The notes under the pieces are model-generated. The model saw nothing but the letters and a program-made list of their open reading frames with translations, made no database searches and was not told the DNA's origin. Below, piece after piece: positions 52,121-60,194 of a stretch of DNA of 64,000 bases. Source of the DNA: Desulfosporosinus shakirovi (GTDB lineage Bacteria; Bacillota; Desulfitobacteriia; Desulfitobacteriales; Desulfitobacteriaceae). Made by a program: the position numbers and the translations under genes. Location: the NCBI RefSeq assembly GCF_020595055.1, contig NZ_JAJDOO010000001.1:373664-437663 (forward strand), in the 5' to 3' direction. The stretch's first letter is position 1, and each line of letters starts with the position of its first letter.

Positions 52121-53071
52121 ATGAAAAAATTATTATCTCTGTTTATCCTAGTGGCGCTGGCATTTAGTCTCACAGGGTGTGGTGGAGGAAAACCTGCAAC
52201 AACCGCTGGAGGACCAGAGAAGGAACAAAAGACTGTCGCAATTTTGACTCCTTATTTATCATCCGTTACTACGAATGAAATGATCGAAAACTTGAAAACT
52301 CAAGTAGCTAAGCGTGATTTGAAAGCTAATGTAGTAGATACTAAAGGGGACTTTGCTCAACTGGCAAGCCGGATGGAGGATCTGATATCAAGCAAAGTAA
52401 ATGCTATCGTGCTTGTTAGCACAGATCCGAATCAATTGAAGGATCAGATTAAGAAAGCACAAGAAAAGGGGATTCCGGTCTTTGGGTGTGATTCCGGTTA
52501 TATCGAAGGAATGACTATGAATGCAACCAGTGACAACCAAGCAATGGCCCAGATGATTACAGAATATCTCTTTACGACGATGAACAATAAAGGGAACCTC
52601 GTGGTTCTCACCCACAGACCACATCCAGGAGTTCTGAAAAGAACTCAGGAGCTTGATGTGCTTCTCCAGAAAACAACCGAGATCAAAATCGTTACAGAAC
52701 AACAAGTCCAAGTTCCCGGACCCATCGAAAGCGCTCGCCAACAGATGGAAAATTTATTGCTGGCCAACAAAACCGAAGAATCATTGACAGCAGTTTGGGC
52801 TGGTTGGGATGAGCCTGCTATTGGAGCTTCCCAGGCGATTGAGGCAGCAGGTCGGAAAAACATCGTGGTTGTTGGCATAGACGGGACTAGCCAAGCGATT
52901 GATATGATTAAAAAAGGTTCCCCATTGATTGCTACGATCAAACAGAATTTCCCTGGCATGGCTGAAATAGTGGCTAACCAGATAGATTTAGTTTTCCAAG
53001 GCAAACAGGCAGAAGGTACGGAACTTTATGCACCCGCTACGTTGATCACGAAAGAGAATGCAGGGAAGTGA
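52121..53071 (+). CDS. Sugar ABC transporter substrate-binding lipoprotein (RbsB family)
   Basis: A 316-residue lipoprotein: signal peptide with lipobox SLTGCGGGK (Cys near residue 20), then a periplasmic-binding-protein type 1 fold (AILTPYLSSVTTNEMIENLK, GIPVFGCDSG, VVGIDGTSQAIDMI). It captures a pentose-like sugar or polyol outside the membrane. AAGAGAGAAGGC precedes the ATG. It is the first gene of a binding protein/ATPase/permease/kinase unit. The sugar cannot be read from the sequence. Confidence 0.9.
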   Translation: MKKLLSLFILVALAFSLTGCGGGKPATTAGGPEKEQKTVAILTPYLSSVTTNEMIENLKTQVAKRDLKANVVDTKGDFAQLASRMEDLISSKVNAIVLVSTDPNQLKDQIKKAQEKGIPVFGCDSGYIEGMTMNATSDNQAMAQMITEYLFTTMNNKGNLVVLTHRPHPGVLKRTQELDVLLQKTTEIKIVTEQQVQVPGPIESARQQMENLLLANKTEESLTAVWAGWDEPAIGASQAIEAAGRKNIVVVGIDGTSQAIDMIKKGSPLIATIKQNFPGMAEIVANQIDLVFQGKQAEGTELYAPATLITKENAGK

Positions 53072-53078
53072 TCAGTGG

Positions 53079-54611
53079 ATGTCGCTACTGCAGGTAAGAA
53101 ACTTAGACAAGACGTTTGGCAAAAACTATGCACTTTCTGGCGTATCTTTAACGATTGAAGCGGGTGAAATACACGCGCTGGTTGGAGAAAATGGCGCCGG
53201 AAAGTCTACCTTCATTAAGTTAATAACTGGAGTTTATCAGCCTGACGGAGGGGATATTTTCTGGCGAGGGGAAAAGGTGGACATAAAAAATCCACGGAAT
53301 GCCCGTGACTTGGGAATCAGCGTCATTCACCAAGATCGTCATCTTGTGCCTTATTTTACGGGTTTGGAAAACCTATATCTTGGAGCCGATTATCCCAAAC
53401 GGAAATTGTGGCTCGGTATTCGCTGGGACATAATGCGTGAAGAAGCTGAAAAGCTAAAAGTCCAATTAGGCATAGAGGTTCCCTTGGAAAAGCAGGCTCA
53501 AGATATGTCGCCAACGGAACGTACTTTATTGGAGATTCTGAGGTCAGTAAGGGTCGGATGTAAACTTCTTTTTCTGGATGAACCGACGGCATCGTTAACT
53601 GACCAGGAAACTGAAATGTTGTTTCGTTTGCTTTTTCGCCTAAAATCCCAGGGAACCGCCATCATCTATGTTTCCCATCGTTTGGATGAAGTTTTTCGGC
53701 TTGCTGATCGAATAACGGTGCTTCGTAATGGTCAACTGGCGGGGACAGTAATTAAGGACGATGTTAACAAAGACAGCTTGATCAAGCTCATGGCTGGTCG
53801 AGAGATATTATCCAGTGGTGTGAAAAAAGAAGCAGAGGTTAATTCGGAACCCTTCGTTTTGGAGGTGAAAGGCTTAAGAACAGTTGACAAGAGAGTGAAA
53901 AAGGCTGCCTTCTCCGTTCGCAAGGGGGAAATACTAGGAATTTTTGGCTTGGCAGGCGCAGGACGGACCGAACTCCTAGAGGCGATTTACGGAATTAGGC
54001 CGAAATGCAGGGGGGAAATAATGATCAACGGGAAGGTTTTAGCCAAACCTTCCCCCGCGGTTTCTTTGCAAGAAGGAATTGTACTTATTCCTGAGGATCG
54101 CCGAGGGCAGGCTTTGATCATGGATATGTCGATTCGTGAAAATATTACCTTGCCCGTTCTTAAGAATTACACGGCGAGAGGAATCATCGCTCATACTGAA
54201 GAACTTCGAGATACAGAAGACTTTATTACTAAATTAAAAATTAAAGCTGATGGGTCAGGGCAAGCTGTTCAAGTCCTGAGCGGAGGAAATCAACAAAAGG
54301 TCGTTTTTGCCAGAGCTTTAATGTCCCGTCCGGGAGTGTTCTTGTGTGATGAACCGACCCAAGGCGTCGATGTAATGACTCGCAGTGAAATTCATCGTTT
54401 ATTGAGAAATCAGGCTAAACAAGGTGGGGCAGTAGTTTATGTATCTTCGGATTTGGAAGAAATGTTAGAAGTGGCTCATCGTCTGGTAATTATGCATGAT
54501 GGAGAAACGATTACCGAACTTTCGGCCAAGGAGATGACACAGGATTCTGTACTGAAGTGTTGTTATTATCCAAGAAAGGAGAGTGAGCCTTCAATTGAAG
54601 GAGAGGGGTAA
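53079..54611 (+). CDS. Sugar ABC transporter ATPase with two nucleotide-binding domains (RbsA family)
   Basis: A 510-residue double ATPase. The first domain has Walker A GENGAGKSTFI and Walker B LLFLDEPTASL, with the signature degenerate (MSPTERTLLEI). The second has GLAGAGRTELLE, the signature LSGGNQQKVVFARAL and VFLCDEPTQGVD. A degenerate first signature and a changed second Walker A are normal for RbsA/XylG types. The start is placed at MSLLQVRN. The 3-prime end overlaps the permease start. Confidence 0.92.
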   Translation: MSLLQVRNLDKTFGKNYALSGVSLTIEAGEIHALVGENGAGKSTFIKLITGVYQPDGGDIFWRGEKVDIKNPRNARDLGISVIHQDRHLVPYFTGLENLYLGADYPKRKLWLGIRWDIMREEAEKLKVQLGIEVPLEKQAQDMSPTERTLLEILRSVRVGCKLLFLDEPTASLTDQETEMLFRLLFRLKSQGTAIIYVSHRLDEVFRLADRITVLRNGQLAGTVIKDDVNKDSLIKLMAGREILSSGVKKEAEVNSEPFVLEVKGLRTVDKRVKKAAFSVRKGEILGIFGLAGAGRTELLEAIYGIRPKCRGEIMINGKVLAKPSPAVSLQEGIVLIPEDRRGQALIMDMSIRENITLPVLKNYTARGIIAHTEELRDTEDFITKLKIKADGSGQAVQVLSGGNQQKVVFARALMSRPGVFLCDEPTQGVDVMTRSEIHRLLRNQAKQGGAVVYVSSDLEEMLEVAHRLVIMHDGETITELSAKEMTQDSVLKCCYYPRKESEPSIEGEG

Positions 54612-55545
54612 ACCAAATTGGCTTCAACTACTTCGCGTGTATGGAACAGTTATCGCGGCAATTTTAATTATGATCGGATTCAGTGTTTTAAGCCCCGCTT
54701 CTTTTGCAACCTGGGACAATGCGGTTAATATCAGTCGCCAAATTTCCTTTCTTGTTATTATTGCTGTAGGAGCTACCTTGGTGATGGCTATTGGGGAATT
54801 TGACCTTTCCGTAGGTGCTATGGCCAGCCTTGGGGGCGTTTTTTCTGCTAAATTGGCGGTTCAGGGTTCACCTTTTTGGGCAGTATTCCTCATCCCCTTA
54901 GGGGTTGCCTTTGCCATAGGGTTCATTAACGGTTGGATTGTGACTCGTTTTAGAGTGTTGTCGTTTATTACAACTATGGCCATGGGAACGATATTGGGGG
55001 GTTTTACCTTCTGGTTTACGGGAGGGACGACCATCTTCGAGAATATTCCAGAATCGTTTCGCTATGTGGGTCAGTCAGAATGGCTTGGGATTCCTGTGCT
55101 TTCATTCCTAATGATTTTTTTGACGGTTATATTTTGGTTCGTAATGGCAAACACAGCTTTTGGACGTCGTTTGTATGCTCTGGGAGGGAATGAAACAGCC
55201 TCGCGAATTGCGGGGATTAATGTGCATGCCAATAAAAATTTGGCCTTTGCCATATGTGCTGCTCTGGCTGCTTTAGCTGGGATCTTAATGGCTTCTCGCT
55301 TAGGTTCGGCTCATCCCACCGGTGGAAACGGCCTGTTTTTACCCGCTTATGCTGCAGCCTTTTTAGGAATGACCACGTTTAAAGAAGGAGTGCCGAACAT
55401 CTGGGGGACCTTTGTAGGTGCCGCCATCATAGGGATATTAGCGAATGGACTAACGATTCTTGAAGTGCCAACGTTTATGCAGGATGTTATAACTGGAGTC
55501 ATTGTGATTTCTGCGGTGATCTTGCAAAAACTTGGGAGAAAGTGA
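54583..55545 (+). CDS. Sugar ABC transporter permease (RbsC family)
   Basis: A 320-residue permease with about ten membrane helices and the family motif LGGNETASRIAGINVHANK, the cytoplasmic loop that touches the ATPase. It starts at GTG 54583 (MSLQLKERGK) or at TTG 12 bases later, within the end of the ATPase gene, so the two are coupled. It takes its sugar from the binding lipoprotein and works with the RbsA-type ATPase. Confidence 0.9.
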   Translation: MSLQLKERGKPNWLQLLRVYGTVIAAILIMIGFSVLSPASFATWDNAVNISRQISFLVIIAVGATLVMAIGEFDLSVGAMASLGGVFSAKLAVQGSPFWAVFLIPLGVAFAIGFINGWIVTRFRVLSFITTMAMGTILGGFTFWFTGGTTIFENIPESFRYVGQSEWLGIPVLSFLMIFLTVIFWFVMANTAFGRRLYALGGNETASRIAGINVHANKNLAFAICAALAALAGILMASRLGSAHPTGGNGLFLPAYAAAFLGMTTFKEGVPNIWGTFVGAAIIGILANGLTILEVPTFMQDVITGVIVISAVILQKLGRK

Positions 55546-55639
55546 ACAAAAATATATTCCAGGGGCTGACCGCCACTTATTTCATTTGAGAAAAAAAGAT
55601 AAGTGGCGGGCAGTTCGGATAAACCTAGGAGGTGATTAT

Positions 55640-57145
55640 ATGCAGTATATTGCCTCGTTCGATATTGGTACAACCAATGCCAAGGGAATTCTGGTTTCTC
55701 AGGACGGAGTAATTCATGGGGAAAGGACAAGACCTATTCATACTTACCACGAAGGGAACCGGGTTGAGCAGGATCCGGAAGAGTGGTGGCAAGCTGTCAG
55801 AGAGATCGTTCAGGAGTGGTGGAAAAGTGGGTTCTCGGCGGAAAAAGTTCAAGCAATTACCTTGAGTGGGCAGATGGAGGACTGCATCCCAATCGATGGT
55901 AAGGGTAATCCGGTTAGACGAGGGATTCTTTATTTGGATTCCCGCGCCGAGTCAGAGGCTAAACAGATCTTAGGGCGCTTTGGAGAAGAAGAGATTCGGC
56001 AAAAAACCGGAAACCATATGGATGGGCAGATGACATTTCCCAAAATGATCTGGCTTCGAGAAAATGAGCCTGATTGTTTTTCTAAAACGGAGTGTTTTTT
56101 GATTAGTGCTAAGGATTATGTCATCCTCCAATTAACTGGTCGAAGTGTCACAGATCCTACTTCAGCGGCCACTGCAGGAATGATGAATTTACTTGATCGA
56201 TCATGGCTAAGCACATGGCTTAACTCGTTTGGGTTAGTGACATCCTATCTCCCCGAACTATTAGGTCCTGATGAAATTGCGGGTTATGTAATGGAAGAGG
56301 CTTCTTTATTGACCGGATTCAAGATCGGAACTCCGGTGTTATGTGGAATTGGAGATGCTGGGGCAACGACGTTGGGGGCAGGGGTAACCGAGATTGGGGA
56401 GATGTATGCTTATTTGGGGACAACCGGATGGGTTGCCTTGCCTACAGCTGCCGTCAGTCGGGTTGGCAATGGAGTATTCCATTTGGCTCATGCGCCCAAA
56501 GATGTAATGATTGCCATTGCTCCATTACTCAATGCGGGAAATGTTTACCACTGGGCGTTGTCCGTGTTTGGGGACCCTAATCGATCGGAGGGCAAAGAGG
56601 GGTTTGCTTATTTGGAAGAGATTATGGCCAATACTGAACCGAGTACTAGGAGGGTTGTTTTTTTACCCTATTTGCATGGTGAACGCTGTCCGATCCAAGA
56701 CCCGGATGCCAGTGGATCGTTTATTGGTCTTAAATCGACAACCACGCGAGGAGAAATGTGTGCGTCTGTTCTGGAAGGGGTTGCCATGGCGATCCGTCAA
56801 GTTATGGAGCTTCTCTTGGGCGAAAAAGAAATTCGGCGAATAACCTTGATCGGCGGCGGGAGTAGAAGTCGTGTATGGAACCAGATAATAGCGGATGTAT
56901 GTCATTGTAACGTGGTTGTTCCCCAGGATTCGGAATTTCTCCCTGCTTTGGGGGCAGCAGCGGCGGGTTATGTGCGCTTGGGTTGGGCTAATAGCTATGC
57001 AGACTTCTCGAAAAGATTCCTTTCTCTGAGGGAAGGAGAGGAGTATTCGCCTAATGCAAAGAATGCCTCCGCTTATGACAAACTGTATTGTAACTATCTG
57101 CGGATTTATTCGGCAGTACAAGCATTAGATAAAGACGGATGTTGA
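55640..57145 (+). CDS. FGGY-family carbohydrate kinase
   Basis: A 501-residue kinase starting MQYIASFDIGTTNAKGIL behind CTAGGAGGTGATT; a longer frame upstream lacks a site. The N-terminal ATP phosphate motif DIGTTNAK, the substrate region LSGQMEDCIPID and the C-terminal motifs LIGGGSRSRVWNQIIADV and LPALGAAAAGYV define the family. It phosphorylates the incoming sugar or polyol (xylulose, ribulose, gluconate or similar). GQMEDC instead of xylulokinase's GQMHG leaves the substrate uncertain. No isomerase or regulator gene is in the unit. Confidence 0.88.
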   Translation: MQYIASFDIGTTNAKGILVSQDGVIHGERTRPIHTYHEGNRVEQDPEEWWQAVREIVQEWWKSGFSAEKVQAITLSGQMEDCIPIDGKGNPVRRGILYLDSRAESEAKQILGRFGEEEIRQKTGNHMDGQMTFPKMIWLRENEPDCFSKTECFLISAKDYVILQLTGRSVTDPTSAATAGMMNLLDRSWLSTWLNSFGLVTSYLPELLGPDEIAGYVMEEASLLTGFKIGTPVLCGIGDAGATTLGAGVTEIGEMYAYLGTTGWVALPTAAVSRVGNGVFHLAHAPKDVMIAIAPLLNAGNVYHWALSVFGDPNRSEGKEGFAYLEEIMANTEPSTRRVVFLPYLHGERCPIQDPDASGSFIGLKSTTTRGEMCASVLEGVAMAIRQVMELLLGEKEIRRITLIGGGSRSRVWNQIIADVCHCNVVVPQDSEFLPALGAAAAGYVRLGWANSYADFSKRFLSLREGEEYSPNAKNASAYDKLYCNYLRIYSAVQALDKDGC

Positions 57146-57172
57146 ACAGAGAAATGAGTCTTATAAATCGTT

Positions 57173-57209
57173 ATGCAAAAAGCCCCAGCTTTGCTGAGGC
57201 TTTTTGCAT
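57173..57209 (+). terminator. Terminator between the kinase and MerR genes (bidirectional)
   Basis: ATGCAAAAAGCC (57173-57184) pairs with GGCTTTTTGCAT (57198-57209). CAGC/GCTG inside adds pairs. It serves both converging genes. Confidence 0.85.
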
Positions 57210-57237
57210 GTTTTTATGTGTTAGGTTTCAGCTCCGG

Positions 57238-57990
57238 TTATTTTTTCATTATCGGAACTTGTAATTCCGTAAGCCAATCATTTTCGTCTTCTTTATTCCA
57301 AATTCCATCAATATATGATTCCCTTGGGTTATCGCTTGCTAGAAAACCATTTTCTTCAATCCATTTATACAGATGAGCATAAGCATTGCCAATACTGCTA
57401 TAGGGACCTTTGTGATAGACACAGGCAGCGCTGGCTACTTTCTCGATTTTTTTGAACTTAATTGTTTCGGTGTCTTTTCCCCAAGTAGTTACAGCCTCGC
57501 AGAATTCAATATCAATATTTTTCTCTTTATACTCGCCGTCATGGTAAATTATGAAACAATACTCTGGAACAGTGCATTTCAACTCTGGGTTTGATTTTTT
57601 AACCTCTTCGCCAATCTTGGGAATGATCTCGAAGTAGTAGTTATAGTCAGGTATTGCCATACGTCTAGAAAAGACAATAACCTCCGGTAATTCTTTCGAC
57701 ACAACTTCATAATTCATATTAAAATCCTCCTTCATTTTTGCAAGATAATGCGTTATTTGACCCAGTTGCCGCTGACTTTCGGCGATGCTTGATTTCAGCT
57801 CTTGTTCTCTTTGTTGAAAAATTCTAATGTTATTTTGACCTTGCTGGATAGTTGAAATTTCATCGATCGAAAAGCCTATCTGCCGAAGTGCGATGATTTT
57901 GTGTAATAAGGGCAACTGATCTGAGGTGTAATACCTTATAGCTTTTATAGTGACTTTGTTGATCTTCGAAAACATTCCTATTCGATACAC
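57238..57990 (-). CDS. MerR-family regulator with GyrI-like effector-binding domain
   Basis: A 250-residue regulator. It has an N-terminal MerR winged helix (MFSKINKVTIKAIRYYTS, IIALRQIGFSIDEISTI), a helical linker (QQREQELKSSIAESQRQLGQI) and a C-terminal GyrI-like multidrug-binding domain (VVSKELPEVIVFSRRM, YIDGIWNKEDENDWLTELQV). It resembles BmrR/BltR-type activators that bind bulky cationic drugs. The divergent MacAB-like export genes 400 bases away are the natural target. Confidence 0.87.
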   Translation of the reverse strand: MYRIGMFSKINKVTIKAIRYYTSDQLPLLHKIIALRQIGFSIDEISTIQQGQNNIRIFQQREQELKSSIAESQRQLGQITHYLAKMKEDFNMNYEVVSKELPEVIVFSRRMAIPDYNYYFEIIPKIGEEVKKSNPELKCTVPEYCFIIYHDGEYKEKNIDIEFCEAVTTWGKDTETIKFKKIEKVASAACVYHKGPYSSIGNAYAHLYKWIEENGFLASDNPRESYIDGIWNKEDENDWLTELQVPIMKK

Positions 57991-58406
57991 AATGATCTCC
58001 CCTTACACATTATCTTTGCTGATTTCAAATATAAATCCTCCCCTAACAGGAGGGTCAAGAGATGAATAGAGAATTTATTTAGAGTTTGGTTTAGATGCAC
58101 CGAAGCAGTTTAATTAGGGATAATTCTTTTCAACGTTATTAATAGTTAATAATTTGTTAATAAACTGTTTAGAGAAAGTCAATAGGCTTAGTCTAGAATA
58201 TATCTAGGAAAGCTATGAGGAATTTTGTTTTAGTGATATTCAATTTATCCTAAATAAGAAAAGCTTAAGAGTTCAAGTGAAAATGAAGTATGAAATCAGA
58301 ATTCTGCGTCTAAATAATATAGGACTATTTAGTAACTCTTATTGCGCTCTAGGCTTAATGTAGGGTGTATTTGCTGTTGCCAATTTTTGAATAGTTGAGG
58401 TGTGTA
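57991..58406. other. Divergent region between the MerR gene and the export operon
   Basis: AT-rich, with no gene. A small hairpin CCTCC/GGAGG sits at 58037-58053. A MerR operator with long 19-20 base spacer would be expected, but I could not find it with confidence. Confidence 0.35.
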
Positions 58407-59084
58407 ATGGATTTAGTTATCGAAACAGTCGATTTATGGAAGGCATATAAGTTAGGGACTGTAGAAGTGGAAGTTTTGAAGGATATTAATGTACATATTC
58501 ACAAGAGAGAGTTTGTTTCGATTATGGGACCATCCGGTTCAGGTAAAAGTACTCTTTTATATTTAATTGGTGGCCTTGATAAACCAACCGCTGGCTGTAT
58601 CAGGGTAAACGGTCAAGAGATTTCGAAGATGAAGGATAAAGATGAAAGCTCAATGCGTAGAAAAGAAATAGGTTTTGTATTTCAATTTTATAATCTCATC
58701 CCTAATTTGAGTGTTGAAGAAAACATTTTACTTCCTGTTCTGTTGGACGGGAAAAAAATAAAAAACTATCAGAATGAGTTAAAACAGATTTTAGATATTG
58801 TAGGTCTTTCGGATAGAAGAAACCATACTCCCAAAGAATTATCAGGTGGTCAGCAGCAAAGAGTAGCAATTGCCAGAGCGCTGATTAATGAGCCAGAAAT
58901 TATTTTAGCAGATGAGCCTATAGGAAACCTCGACTCGAAAACCGGAACAGAGGTTATGGAACTTCTAAAAACAATTAATGCGGAAAAAGGAAGAACTATT
59001 GTACAGGTGACTCACTCCAGAGAAGCCGCAGATTATGGACAAAGAATCATTAACTTAAAAGACGGGAAGGTATGTCAATTATGA
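58407..59084 (+). CDS. MacB/LolD-type ABC transporter ATPase
   Basis: A 225-residue ATPase with Walker A GPSGSGKSTLL, Q-loop FVFQFYNLIPNL, signature LSGGQQQRVAIARAL, Walker B IILADEPIGNLD and H-loop VTHSREAADY. The start is ATG 58407 behind TTGAGGTGTG. It overlaps the adaptor gene by four bases and is followed by an 834-residue FtsX-like permease, the classic ATPase/adaptor/permease export set. Confidence 0.92.
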   Translation: MDLVIETVDLWKAYKLGTVEVEVLKDINVHIHKREFVSIMGPSGSGKSTLLYLIGGLDKPTAGCIRVNGQEISKMKDKDESSMRRKEIGFVFQFYNLIPNLSVEENILLPVLLDGKKIKNYQNELKQILDIVGLSDRRNHTPKELSGGQQQRVAIARALINEPEIILADEPIGNLDSKTGTEVMELLKTINAEKGRTIVQVTHSREAADYGQRIINLKDGKVCQL

Positions 59085-60184
59085 AAAAGGTATTAATTAT
59101 AGGACTTATCGGGATATTGTTATTATTTATATCAGGGTGCGTTAAAGAAGCCGAAAAAACTAATGATGAAAATGTTACCCAGGTAGAAGCAAAGCAGGTG
59201 ATTGAAGCTTTCGGAACAGTCAAGTCTACTGAGGTGAAAAATATAACAATTGATTTTTTGGCTGAAGTTACTAAGCTTAATGTTGTAGAAGGGCAAACTG
59301 TAAAACAGGGGGATGTTTTACTTAGCATAGACTCTCAAAGCTATTTAACAGAAATCCGTAACAAGGAACTCAGCTTAAAGACTCTGCAAATAGAATTAGC
59401 CAGTTTAAATAGGGATTATGAGGCGAAAAAGAATTACCTGACTAATAACTCTGACCCTGAGATTATGAAATATATTAATGATCGGAAACATGCCGAGGAT
59501 TTGTTGAATAGAGCTCAAGAGGACTTAACAACCAGAGAGGCATTATATAATGCTGGTGCGTTGTCCCTAAGTGTGCTTAATGATTTTAAGGAAACGGTCA
59601 ATGAAAAGAAAAAAACTGTCCAAGATGCTGTCTTATCCGAGGAAACCACCCGAAAGAAGATTCAAGATGAGCTGGATGAGCTTAAAACATTAATTGATCA
59701 GAAAAGTCTCCAAGTTCCCTCCCTGGAGCTTGATATCCAAGCTATGCTGGAAAAAATGAACAAAAGTTACATAAACGGCAATGACATATTGACGGATGTT
59801 CCTAATGGAGTGGTATCCGAAATTGACTGCGTTCAGGGGGATATAATCTCTGACCCGGAGAAAAAGCTCTTGAGTGTTCTGAATAAGGATAGCTTAGTGG
59901 TAGAGGCAAATGTAGCTGAGGAATTTATTAAGGATGTAAAGTTAGGAGCGGAAGTTACAATAATCCCTCAGGCAGATAAATCCCGGACTTATAAAGGGAA
60001 GGTTTTGTTCATTGCTGACAAAGCAGTCTTGAAAAACAATGAGACCATAATACCTGTTCGGATATCGATTGAAAATCCAGACAGCTTTCTGCTACCTGAG
60101 TTTAATGTTGATGTGAAAATTAACTTTGAAAGTGATAAAGCAGACTTAGCGTATAATTTGACAGTTACAACAGGGAAGCTTTAG
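59081..60184 (+). CDS. HlyD/MacA-type membrane-fusion adaptor lipoprotein
   Basis: A 367-residue adaptor. The signal peptide has a lipobox (LLLFISGCVKE). The two halves of a biotinyl-lipoyl-like domain (EVTKLNVVEGQTVKQGDVLL near residue 65, GVVSEIDCVQGDIISDPEKK near 245) flank a long coiled-coil hairpin (about 85-225), with a beta-barrel after it. The start is ATG 59081 (MKKVLIIG), since GGAAGG is spaced for it. It links the permease to substrates in the envelope. Confidence 0.87.
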   Translation: MKKVLIIGLIGILLLFISGCVKEAEKTNDENVTQVEAKQVIEAFGTVKSTEVKNITIDFLAEVTKLNVVEGQTVKQGDVLLSIDSQSYLTEIRNKELSLKTLQIELASLNRDYEAKKNYLTNNSDPEIMKYINDRKHAEDLLNRAQEDLTTREALYNAGALSLSVLNDFKETVNEKKKTVQDAVLSEETTRKKIQDELDELKTLIDQKSLQVPSLELDIQAMLEKMNKSYINGNDILTDVPNGVVSEIDCVQGDIISDPEKKLLSVLNKDSLVVEANVAEEFIKDVKLGAEVTIIPQADKSRTYKGKVLFIADKAVLKNNETIIPVRISIENPDSFLLPEFNVDVKINFESDKADLAYNLTVTTGKL

Positions 60185-60194
60185 GAGAGATGAG